DNA from: Bacteroidota bacterium
GTDB lineage: Bacteria > Bacteroidota > Bacteroidia > Bacteroidales > WCHB1-69
NCBI GenBank assembly: GCA_009786185.1
Contig: WQTS01000123.1
Span: forward strand, 1-37,463
Length of the DNA: 37,463 nt
Reading direction: 5' to 3'
Positions 1 to 7,218 of this stretch are shown here, piece after piece. The notes under the pieces are model-generated. The model saw only the letters and a program-made list of their open reading frames with translations, did not search any database and had not been told where the DNA came from. The position numbers and the translations under genes are program-made. Each line of letters starts with the position of its first letter. Position 1 is the first letter of the stretch.

Positions 1-101
1 TTCAAAACGTCCGGGAGCGTTATGTCGGAGTACGTTATACGTTCAGTCCCAAAACTCCTTTTTGGCATGAGCCGGACAAAAACATGTGGAAAGATGAATG
101 A
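1..101 (+). CDS. C-terminal end of a phage-type gene (partial)
   Basis: Reading from base 3, the frame is open from the window edge to a TGA at 99-101 and gives about 32 residues ending NMWKDE. It overlaps the next gene's likely ATG (94) in an ATGAATGA arrangement, the tight coupling usual in phage structural operons. That overlap is the main reason to believe it is a real C-terminus. The fragment is too short to identify, and the remainder lies outside the window. Confidence 0.4.
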   Translation, partial: QNVRERYVGVRYTFSPKTPFWHEPDKNMWKDE

Positions 102-855
102 GATTAAAATAGTTGTAGCCAAAAAGGAATTGATATACCAAGCGCCCGAAGCATTCGATGAGATGGCTCGCGAGCAGTTTATCCTAACCGCGGAAAAGAT
201 TATCCACACCGCCGCCGGAATAGATAACGACAACTATTATCTTGCCATGACCGGCATAGATAAAAAGGTTTGGGATAAACTGCACTTCTTTCAACGCTAC
301 AATATTAAACAGTTATTTGACTTTACCTTGCTTGTTTCACTGTCCATCAGCAAACAACTGTTGCCAAGCATTGAAATCAACGGGCAGCAATTCATCGGTT
401 ACCAGCCCGGATTTTCAAACACCACATGGGAGGAGTTTATATTTGCCGATCAGTATGTAATGAACGGCAAATATAAGGAAGCCGCCGCCTGCCTCTACCG
501 CCCCCAACGTTCCGGCTACACAGGGGAGACAGACAGGCGTATCCTTTTTACCATTTACGGAACAAACAGCCGAATGCAATTTTTCAACAACATCCCTGAA
601 GCCGAACTGTTGGCATTCGTTCTGAATTACAAAGCCCTACGCAAACGAAACCTTGAGGAAAAATACCCTTTTGTTTTCTCTCCCAAGGCGCAAAGCACAT
701 CACAAAATAATTCAACTTTCTCGTGGGTTGGTATTCATCGAGACCTTATGGGCGATCATTTTTATGATGAAACCAAGTTTTACGAGCTTAATGTGCACGT
801 AATTCTTAACCGCCTAAACACTGTTATTAAAGAAAACAGGCACAGTAAAAAATAG
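94..855 (+). CDS. Phage-like protein of unknown function (tail region)
   Basis: This encodes 253 residues from ATG 94. The frame is open back to base 1, with another ATG at 22, but 94 is preferred because it overlaps the upstream stop and gives a natural start (MNEIKIVVAKKELIYQ). The product is soluble, with no signal peptide or membrane segment, and mixed alpha/beta composition. It ends 3 bases before the next phage-like gene. I recognise the general type: proteins of this size sit just before tape-measure genes in Bacteroidales prophages. I cannot name a family. A tail-assembly or connector role is inference from the neighbours, namely the next gene and the tape-measure remnant at 10861. 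Confidence 0.6.
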   Translation: MNEIKIVVAKKELIYQAPEAFDEMAREQFILTAEKIIHTAAGIDNDNYYLAMTGIDKKVWDKLHFFQRYNIKQLFDFTLLVSLSISKQLLPSIEINGQQFIGYQPGFSNTTWEEFIFADQYVMNGKYKEAAACLYRPQRSGYTGETDRRILFTIYGTNSRMQFFNNIPEAELLAFVLNYKALRKRNLEEKYPFVFSPKAQSTSQNNSTFSWVGIHRDLMGDHFYDETKFYELNVHVILNRLNTVIKENRHSKK

Positions 856-858
856 TAT

Positions 859-1332
859 ATGGCTCATTCCGTCACTTCCACTATTAATGGCAAAGTTATC
901 ACCGCCGAAGAGTTTTACACCCAAACCCGAAAATGGGCGGCTATCGTGCGCAATGTTGCTAAAGCAAACGCAAGCCGTTTTAGTAAAGGCAAAACAAAGC
1001 AAAGCCACACCTACAAAACCGGAAACAAAGCAGGCAAGAGCGAACAAAAACTCCGTAACAGTATTCGATATAGCATTGCTCGCGATAGCGGCGTACCTGA
1101 AAATGTTAGCTTTAAAATACCGATACACGGAATTTTTAGAGAGTGGGCAGTGGGGTATGGGCAGCCGCGTGTTGTGGGGAAATATGTTAGCCCAAATAGT
1201 CGCGTGAAACGCACAATGGAGGATTGGGTGGATAAGCCCATTGAAAGAAATACGCAAAAAATATTCAATTTAGCTGTGGAATTTTATGGAGATTTGGTTG
1301 TGATTAGCTCGTTTGGGGCGAAAAGATGCTAA
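859..1332 (+). CDS. Phage-like small basic protein, possible tail-completion type
   Basis: A 157-residue protein rich in Lys and Arg. The N-terminus includes TINGKVITAEEFY. The middle is basic (about residues 30-75), and the block HGIFREWAVGYGQP recalls small head-tail joining or HK97 gp10-like proteins of Bacteroidales prophages. It starts 3 bases after the preceding gene's stop, so the two are translationally linked. There is no signal peptide. Function is inferred from size, charge and context only. After its stop the phage reading ends and an AT-rich spacer leads to the RiPP cluster. Two shorter frames within this interval are shadows. Confidence 0.55.
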   Translation: MAHSVTSTINGKVITAEEFYTQTRKWAAIVRNVAKANASRFSKGKTKQSHTYKTGNKAGKSEQKLRNSIRYSIARDSGVPENVSFKIPIHGIFREWAVGYGQPRVVGKYVSPNSRVKRTMEDWVDKPIERNTQKIFNLAVEFYGDLVVISSFGAKRC

Positions 1333-1704
1333 AAAATATCGTGTTTTTGCAATTTCATCTTTTTAATATTCAAAATATTGGTAAACTTATTTCATTTTTT
1401 TCGTACATTTTTTCAAGTGTGTTGGTTTTTCTCTATTTTTGGAGCGACTGAAGTTAGCAATTTTTATTTTTGACTGTAATGTGCTAATTAAGGAAAACCG
1501 ACTTAAGGTACAGCACTCCAAAATGGAGGAAAAAAAATAGGCGCAATCGTTAAAAATTAGGTTTGTAATTCTGTGCAATAAGGTTGTTCCATTACTAATG
1601 TACAGCGGGTTTTAGTTAAAAAGGGGCAAAAATACGTTGTAGAGATACAACGGAGCGGATGCAGAAAAGCTAACGAGTATGCATTATATGTAAAGAAAAT
1701 TACA
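1333..1704. other. AT-rich spacer upstream of the RiPP cluster
   Basis: This 372-base stretch has no convincing gene. It contains two -7-like boxes of Bacteroidota type (TATTTTTG at 1434-1441 and 1465-1472), but the region is so T-rich that neither can be called a promoter with confidence. A GGAG-rich imperfect palindrome lies around 1520-1532. A perfect 7-bp hairpin (1635-1652) lies closest to the precursor gene. The transcription start for the peptide cluster is expected in here. Confidence 0.5.
1635..1652. repeat. 7-bp hairpin with GAGA loop in the RiPP leader region
   Basis: CGTTGTA and TACAACG pair perfectly around a GAGA tetraloop. It lies 52 bases before the precursor ATG, so it could be a 5' UTR structure, an operator, or a fragment of an interspersed repeat. 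There is no run of T after it, so it does not look like a terminator. Confidence 0.45.
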
Positions 1705-1866
1705 ATGAAATCATTAAAATTAACAAAATTGAACAAATTGGAAATTAACAGTATTAAAGGTGGTGCTAGTGTTGGTTCAGGCAGTTGTGCTTGTTACTGT
1801 CCTACAGCCGACGGTAATTCAACTAGCTTATGTGGTTGTAGTACAGGCAATCACAAGGCGCGTTAG
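1705..1866 (+). CDS. RiPP precursor peptide, double-glycine leader, Cys-rich core
   Basis: A 53-residue peptide too short for ordinary ORF cut-offs. The 20-residue leader is MKSLKLTKLNKLEINSIKGG, a Lys/Leu/Asn-rich leader ending in Gly-Gly, as in the GG-Bacteroidales family of natural-product precursors. The 33-residue core has five Cys (positions 28, 30, 32, 43, 45) in the pattern CxCxC-x10-CxC, with many Ser, Thr and Gly. Radical SAM maturases of this context typically make thioether or other Cys-linked crosslinks. The C39 exporter at 7219 would cleave after G20. A strong hairpin follows the stop and the maturase gene begins 72 bases downstream. Cluster position, leader and core all agree. 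The exact modification cannot be read from sequence. Confidence 0.9.
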   Translation: MKSLKLTKLNKLEINSIKGGASVGSGSCACYCPTADGNSTSLCGCSTGNHKAR

Positions 1867-1878
1867 TTATTCCATGAT

Positions 1879-1924
1879 ACAGGCAAGATGTCGTATTTGA
1901 ATGAAATGACATCTTGTCTGTTTT
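1879..1924 (+). terminator. Hairpin terminator/attenuator between precursor and maturase
   Basis: A 14-bp stem (1879-1892 with 1908-1921, one G-U pair) with a 15-base loop is followed directly by TTTT. It lies in the 72-base gap between the precursor stop and the maturase start. Partial read-through would give much more precursor than enzyme mRNA, as is common in RiPP operons. Confidence 0.75.
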
Positions 1925-1938
1925 AAACATAAAAGACA

Positions 1939-3450
1939 ATGAGTTTAAATTATATTATTTTTAAAACAAAAGACAACTACTATTTATATAGTGAATATAA
2001 AAATCAAATTCTTTTACTACACCCTTTAATGTATTATTTATTATTACTCAATAAAAAAGGTATAAATTTAGAAGAATGGATAAGTACAGTTGTATCAGAT
2101 ATAAGTATTGATAATATAGGAACTTTTTCTCAAGAAGAAGTAATATATCAATATCACAAATTAATATTTTTAAAAGCAAATAAGTTTTTTGAAAATGTAT
2201 CTCATAAATTGCTTAAGTATACAGCAAAGTATGTCAAACAGTTTGTAGCAAATACTCGAAATGTATCTTTTGAAGTAACGGATAATTGTAACCTATCTTG
2301 CGATTATTGTATTTATGGTAAATATTACAATATTTCTCGCAAAATACAAAATAAAAAAATGAACATAAATGTTGCAAAAAAGGTAATTGATTATATACTT
2401 TCTTTAAAGAACTCATCGTTTAACAGTTCATATAATCAAAAAATAGGAGTTGGCTTTTATGGCGGGGAGCCTTTGTTGAATTTTGATTTTATAGAGTATG
2501 TTGTAAGTTATTTAAAAGAACAACCAGATTATCAGCAAGAGAATATTGAGATCAGAATGACAACCAATGGTGTTTTGCTAGACAAATATATGGATTTTTT
2601 GGCAAATAACAACGTTATACTTAAAATAAGTCTTGATGGAAATACTGAAAAAAATAATTCATATCGAAAATATCATGACGGTACACTAGCTTTCAAAAAA
2701 ATAATTCAGAATGTAAAACTACTTCAACAAAAACACCCTGAATATTTTAAAAAATACGTAGATCTTTTTTCTGTCTTGCATGACAAAAATTCGGTTATGG
2801 AGATTGAAAAATTAGCACAATCTTTTGAAAAATCTTATAACATTTCCGAACTGTCAACAGATTCTTTAAATTCGGCATTTCAAGAAGATTTTTGGAAAAT
2901 GCACAAACCAACGCCTGTAATTGTATTGGATGAAGAAAAAGATAAACCCTCTAATCCAGATCAATTAAATTTTCATAATTTAATAGGTTTCGTTCGCGAT
3001 TTTAGTGGCTATGTCAAGCATTCTTACTTAAGTTTAATGCAGCATCAGGATGTTGATGAGATAAAATTAACCCCTGCTGGTACTTGCCAAATTTTCTCAA
3101 GAATGTTTTTTATTACTGTAGATGGACTAATTTTACCTTGTGAAAGAATAGATCATCGTTACAGTATGGGTTCTGTCGATGATTCGGGAATAAATTTGGA
3201 TTTTGATAAAGTTGCAAATAATTTAAATACATACTATTCTAAAGTATATGACCTATGCAAAAAGTGTATTCACAATTTTAAATGTGAACAATGTATGTTT
3301 CATTTAGGTGTTGGAACACCCAATTTTCGTTGCAATCACTTTTTGGCGAACAACGATGTTGGTTTTGCTAAATTTTTGTCGAACCATATAACTGTCTTTG
3401 AACAAAAACCTGATCTATATTTATTAACAACACAATATAAATTTATATGA
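1939..3450 (+). CDS. Radical SAM-SPASM peptide maturase (GG-Bacteroidales type)
   Basis: This 503-residue enzyme should modify the precursor core using S-adenosylmethionine radical chemistry. The first ~105 residues look like a peptide-binding N-terminal region. The radical SAM cluster motif CNLSCDYC follows (Cys117, 121, 124), then the SAM-binding GGEP (175-178). A C-terminal SPASM-type region carries Cys383, Cys401, Cys440, Cys443, Cys449, Cys452 and Cys465, enough for auxiliary Fe-S clusters. It is cytoplasmic with no signal peptide. The stop overlaps the next gene's ATG by 4 bases (ATGA), so both enzymes are made together. Its base composition is markedly more AT-rich than the housekeeping genes to the right, which suggests transfer. 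Family assignment is strong; the bond formed is unknown. Confidence 0.88.
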   Translation: MSLNYIIFKTKDNYYLYSEYKNQILLLHPLMYYLLLLNKKGINLEEWISTVVSDISIDNIGTFSQEEVIYQYHKLIFLKANKFFENVSHKLLKYTAKYVKQFVANTRNVSFEVTDNCNLSCDYCIYGKYYNISRKIQNKKMNINVAKKVIDYILSLKNSSFNSSYNQKIGVGFYGGEPLLNFDFIEYVVSYLKEQPDYQQENIEIRMTTNGVLLDKYMDFLANNNVILKISLDGNTEKNNSYRKYHDGTLAFKKIIQNVKLLQQKHPEYFKKYVDLFSVLHDKNSVMEIEKLAQSFEKSYNISELSTDSLNSAFQEDFWKMHKPTPVIVLDEEKDKPSNPDQLNFHNLIGFVRDFSGYVKHSYLSLMQHQDVDEIKLTPAGTCQIFSRMFFITVDGLILPCERIDHRYSMGSVDDSGINLDFDKVANNLNTYYSKVYDLCKKCIHNFKCEQCMFHLGVGTPNFRCNHFLANNDVGFAKFLSNHITVFEQKPDLYLLTTQYKFI

Positions 3451-4703
3451 GTAATAACTATTGGCTATTTATTGAACCCTATATTCATATTGAAAAATAT
3501 AAAAATAACATACTTTTATACAATACTTTAAGTGGAGTAAATTTGGAGTATCAGCAAGATTCTATCTCTAATTTAATTCAACAAATTGATAATGATATGA
3601 ATTTGTTAGTTATTCCGTTATCAGACAATGATTTGTTAAATTCTGAAATTCAACAATTTATTATGGATCTGAAGAAATTCTATTTTGGAGATATTATTCC
3701 TATGATAAATGGCGGAACTAAACCCATACAATTAAAACCTATTTTTAATATTCACAGAAATATTCAAACATTACAAACATCAGAAGAGATTTCGATAGGA
3801 ACAAGTATAATGTTGAATTTAACACAACTAACATTATACATAAATAGTCATTGCAGTTTACATTGTCAATATTGTAGCAGTACTTATAAACAATTGTATT
3901 GCTGTACAAAATATTCTGTATCAAAATCTGAAATGTCCTTTAATATGATCACTAGTATTATAGAATCATTATCTGGAAGTTCTGTAAACAAAATAAATCT
4001 GATGGGTGGAAATGTATTTAAACATCCTTGTTTTTGCGAAATATTATCTTTAATAAATAATCATAATATTGAAATTGAACTTTATGCTCATTATAAACAT
4101 TTATTGAATTATACCACTCCTAATTCTTTGCCCATTAGTGTTTTGAATGTTATTATTGATAATGAAGTAGATATGATTGCTTTAACAAATGTGATTTCAT
4201 TAATTAACAATGCTCAATTTACCATAAAATACCACTTTTTTGTTACCAATGACAAGGAATACGAAAATATAATAAACAAATTGCCGACCTTAGACATAGA
4301 AAATTATATTTTTCATCCGTTGTTTAATGAACATAATTTTGATTTTTTTAAAGAGAATGTGTTTGTAAATAAAGATGATATTTGTGGTGAAAAAACATCA
4401 ATTACGGACATTTACATTCGACAGGTTGCGAATCCTATTTATTTTGGGAAATTATATATTATGTGTAATGGCGATGTTTTTGCTAATTTGAATGCAAATA
4501 AAATAGGGAATTTGGAAAATCAAAGTTTAGCAGAAATAGCCAACAATGAAATGGATAAAGGAACAAGTTGGCGGCAGACAAGGGACAAAGTCAAACCATG
4601 TAAAAAATGTTTATATAAATTCATATGTCCACCAATATCCAATTATGAATATTGTTTAGGCAAGTTTGATTTGTGCACAATAACCGAATCGCATTCCGAT
4701 TAA
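3447..4703 (+). CDS. Second radical SAM / pseudo-rSAM partner protein
   Basis: A 418-residue protein, translationally coupled to the maturase through an ATGA overlap. In Bacteroidales GG systems this place is held by a so-called pseudo-rSAM protein. Here the canonical CSLHCQYC cluster motif is intact (Cys136, 140, 143), with two more Cys at 152-153. The GGEP-like motif is altered to MGGNVF. A shortened C-terminal Cys region (CKKCLYKFICPP and later Cys) resembles half of a SPASM domain. It could be a second active enzyme, a partner that binds a cluster but does no chemistry, or a leader-binding subunit. Composition is as AT-rich as the first enzyme. There is no signal peptide. Confidence 0.8.
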   Translation: MSNNYWLFIEPYIHIEKYKNNILLYNTLSGVNLEYQQDSISNLIQQIDNDMNLLVIPLSDNDLLNSEIQQFIMDLKKFYFGDIIPMINGGTKPIQLKPIFNIHRNIQTLQTSEEISIGTSIMLNLTQLTLYINSHCSLHCQYCSSTYKQLYCCTKYSVSKSEMSFNMITSIIESLSGSSVNKINLMGGNVFKHPCFCEILSLINNHNIEIELYAHYKHLLNYTTPNSLPISVLNVIIDNEVDMIALTNVISLINNAQFTIKYHFFVTNDKEYENIINKLPTLDIENYIFHPLFNEHNFDFFKENVFVNKDDICGEKTSITDIYIRQVANPIYFGKLYIMCNGDVFANLNANKIGNLENQSLAEIANNEMDKGTSWRQTRDKVKPCKKCLYKFICPPISNYEYCLGKFDLCTITESHSD

Positions 4704-4722
4704 AAAAAACATTATTTCGCTA

Positions 4723-7170
4723 ATGAAAAAAATGTTTATTATTTTAATACTATTATCAAACTGTTTTTATTACATTAAAGCACAAAATATTATATCTAGA
4801 TTATCTGGAACAATTATAGATAGTGTGCAAAATACCCCTATCCCTTATGTGCAAATTTTTTTGTTTAATACAAATGATTCTATTGTTTCGGTTGCTCTGT
4901 CTAACGAAAAAGGTAATTTCTTTTTTCAGAGTATTCATTATACAAAGGACTTATATTTATTAATTCACGGCATCAATTATGAAGAAAAAAGAATAGATTT
5001 ACCTTATATTGAAAATATTACTCATAGTAAATTGGATTTTGACAGCCTATTACTTCAGCCGAAGATCAATCAATTGGGATCTATTGGAATAAGCTATAAA
5101 CAAGATTATATTGAACAAAAATTTGATAGGACAATTTTTAATATTTCAGAAGATAAAGCCGCTGCCGCTATAACCATACTTGACCTATTGCGTACTCTTC
5201 CGGGAGTAGTAGTGGATGAAGAAGGTAACATTAGATATAAAGGAGGAGCACCAACTATTTATGTGGATAATATTTTGATGAAATACAGATATGCCAAAAT
5301 AGAAATGATACCTGTACATCAAGTAGAAAAAATTGAATTGGTAGATAACATGATGCAAACGGGAGAAGATGGAACAGGTGGAATTATCAATATTCTCTTG
5401 AAAACAATAAATAAAGATGGTTTAAGTGGTATGATTTCTATAACATCTGGAACTATTCGATTTAAATATCTTGGGGCTTCTAATTTATTTTTAAATCTAA
5501 ATTATAAATATAAACGGTGTACTTTCTTTTTAAATTCTACTTTTGATTATGCTCCAAGTAACGAACTTATTTATACACAAAGCACCGTGCGTTCAAACAA
5601 TGATACTGTTTTTCAAAGTTCGGACTTTAATCAATCGTTTCAACAATTTTTCACCTCAACTTATGCAGGTGTCGTTTATAATCCTACCTCAAAAACACGT
5701 CTTCAAGCCAGCACTTTTATTATATATGCACCATCAAAAGCCAGTTATGTAGATAACCTGTATAATTACAGTGTACAACGTCCGGATTCTTCATTATATC
5801 AATGGACGGATAACTCTATAAACCAAAGCACACAATTACTTACAGGATTAACGTTATCTTTTTACCATAAATTTGATACACTTGATACTTATATTAGAGG
5901 ACTTATGGGTTTTACCTATGTCCACCAATTTTCAAATACTTTCTCAACCTACCACTATAACCAAATTAATTCTACATTGACAGATAGCACATATATTTTT
6001 AATAATACAAGTAACGCATATTTCAAATATCCTTGGTTAAGAGTAACATATAATCATTCTATAAATAAAAATTTAAGATTGAATTTATCTTACAGTCTTT
6101 ACGTTTATGTAAATTCTACACAGAATATGCATCATGTAGACAATACCTTAATTTTGCCGCAAAGTCAATTTGCCCACTATATTAATCATAGCCATTCCGT
6201 GCCACTCAGAATAGGAGGAAAAATAAATAAATGGACACTTGATGGGGGCATTAATTTCATCGCAGACTGTTATGATGGTACATATCTCCGGTATCAACTC
6301 GATGATCAAGACACCTCATTTTTTTTTAAAAAGAATTATATTAAAGTACTACCCTCTTTATTAGTAGGTTACAATTTTAATAATAATTCTATGATTAAAC
6401 TCTCTTTTGATAAAAGAGCTAATATGCCTTATTTTCGATTATTAACAGACTATATTGATAAAAAAAATCCATACCAGTGGTATTCTGGCAATTCAAAACT
6501 GAAACCCGTTGATGTTTATTCATTCTATTTTTCGTACAATTATAACAAGGAAAAATTTAATTTATCAACAGAATGTTTTTTTAATTATACCAACAATCAA
6601 TTTGTAACGATTGCAATACCTATTTCTTCGCTGATTTCTTTAAATAGACCTGAAAATCTATATCAACAAACAAACCTTGGTATAGATGCGTCTTTATGGT
6701 TTTCTGTTAAAAGCATTATTAATTTTTCTTTGTCCGGAAATTTGTTTCATAATTTGTTTAATATTGATACACTCAACAATTTGGTAAAACAATATAATTT
6801 ATCTGAAAATGATTATAAGCGAAGACAGCTTGGTTATTATGCAAAATTTAGTACGGAAATGAATTTTAAAGGTTTTAATATGATGTTATATATTAGTTAT
6901 TATGGAAAAGAGATAACATTCAACGGCTATAAAAATGGATATATGAGTTCTTCTTTTAATATCAGCAAGAAATTTTTAGATAATAAACTGAGAGTTACTC
7001 TTGGTTTGAATCGTATTTTTGACGACTTATTACCCCATAAATCTTTTTCAGATATGTTTGGCATTACAAGCCGAGTTACTTCAAGGGGTACGTATTACGA
7101 ACGATATTATTATTTGACATTACAATACAATATAGGACAAGGAGAACGTGGAACGAAAAATTTAAAATAA
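4723..7170 (+). CDS. Outer-membrane beta-barrel protein (CarboxypepD-reg/TonB-receptor-like)
   Basis: An 815-residue protein with a signal peptide (about residues 1-20, ending IKAQ). A carboxypeptidase-regulatory-like beta-sandwich follows (about 27-110), then a plug-like region (about 145-230, with LLRTLPGVVVDEEGNI and IYVDN), and a long aromatic-rich barrel to the end. The barrel resembles the Bacteroidota outer-membrane barrel family rather than a classical siderophore receptor. It begins 19 bases after the pseudo-rSAM stop, so it belongs to the operon. Likely jobs are passage or sensing of the peptide at the outer membrane, or self-protection; none is proven. The C-terminus lacks the usual terminal Phe and has a short charged tail. 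AT-rich like the two enzymes before it. Confidence 0.8.
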   Translation: MKKMFIILILLSNCFYYIKAQNIISRLSGTIIDSVQNTPIPYVQIFLFNTNDSIVSVALSNEKGNFFFQSIHYTKDLYLLIHGINYEEKRIDLPYIENITHSKLDFDSLLLQPKINQLGSIGISYKQDYIEQKFDRTIFNISEDKAAAAITILDLLRTLPGVVVDEEGNIRYKGGAPTIYVDNILMKYRYAKIEMIPVHQVEKIELVDNMMQTGEDGTGGIINILLKTINKDGLSGMISITSGTIRFKYLGASNLFLNLNYKYKRCTFFLNSTFDYAPSNELIYTQSTVRSNNDTVFQSSDFNQSFQQFFTSTYAGVVYNPTSKTRLQASTFIIYAPSKASYVDNLYNYSVQRPDSSLYQWTDNSINQSTQLLTGLTLSFYHKFDTLDTYIRGLMGFTYVHQFSNTFSTYHYNQINSTLTDSTYIFNNTSNAYFKYPWLRVTYNHSINKNLRLNLSYSLYVYVNSTQNMHHVDNTLILPQSQFAHYINHSHSVPLRIGGKINKWTLDGGINFIADCYDGTYLRYQLDDQDTSFFFKKNYIKVLPSLLVGYNFNNNSMIKLSFDKRANMPYFRLLTDYIDKKNPYQWYSGNSKLKPVDVYSFYFSYNYNKEKFNLSTECFFNYTNNQFVTIAIPISSLISLNRPENLYQQTNLGIDASLWFSVKSIINFSLSGNLFHNLFNIDTLNNLVKQYNLSENDYKRRQLGYYAKFSTEMNFKGFNMMLYISYYGKEITFNGYKNGYMSSSFNISKKFLDNKLRVTLGLNRIFDDLLPHKSFSDMFGITSRVTSRGTYYERYYYLTLQYNIGQGERGTKNLK

Positions 7171-7218
7171 ACGGGTGATGGAACAATTGAATTTATGTAA
7201 TGTAAAGCAATAAGCAAA

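Noticed and set aside
1387..1578. 63-residue minus-strand frame in the spacer before the RiPP cluster
   Set aside because: Low-complexity translation, no signal or motif, no neighbour in the same direction, and the DNA looks like an AT-rich regulatory spacer.
1560..1704. A second RiPP precursor before 1705
   Set aside because: Only frames of a few codons exist here; none carries a GG leader or Cys-rich core.
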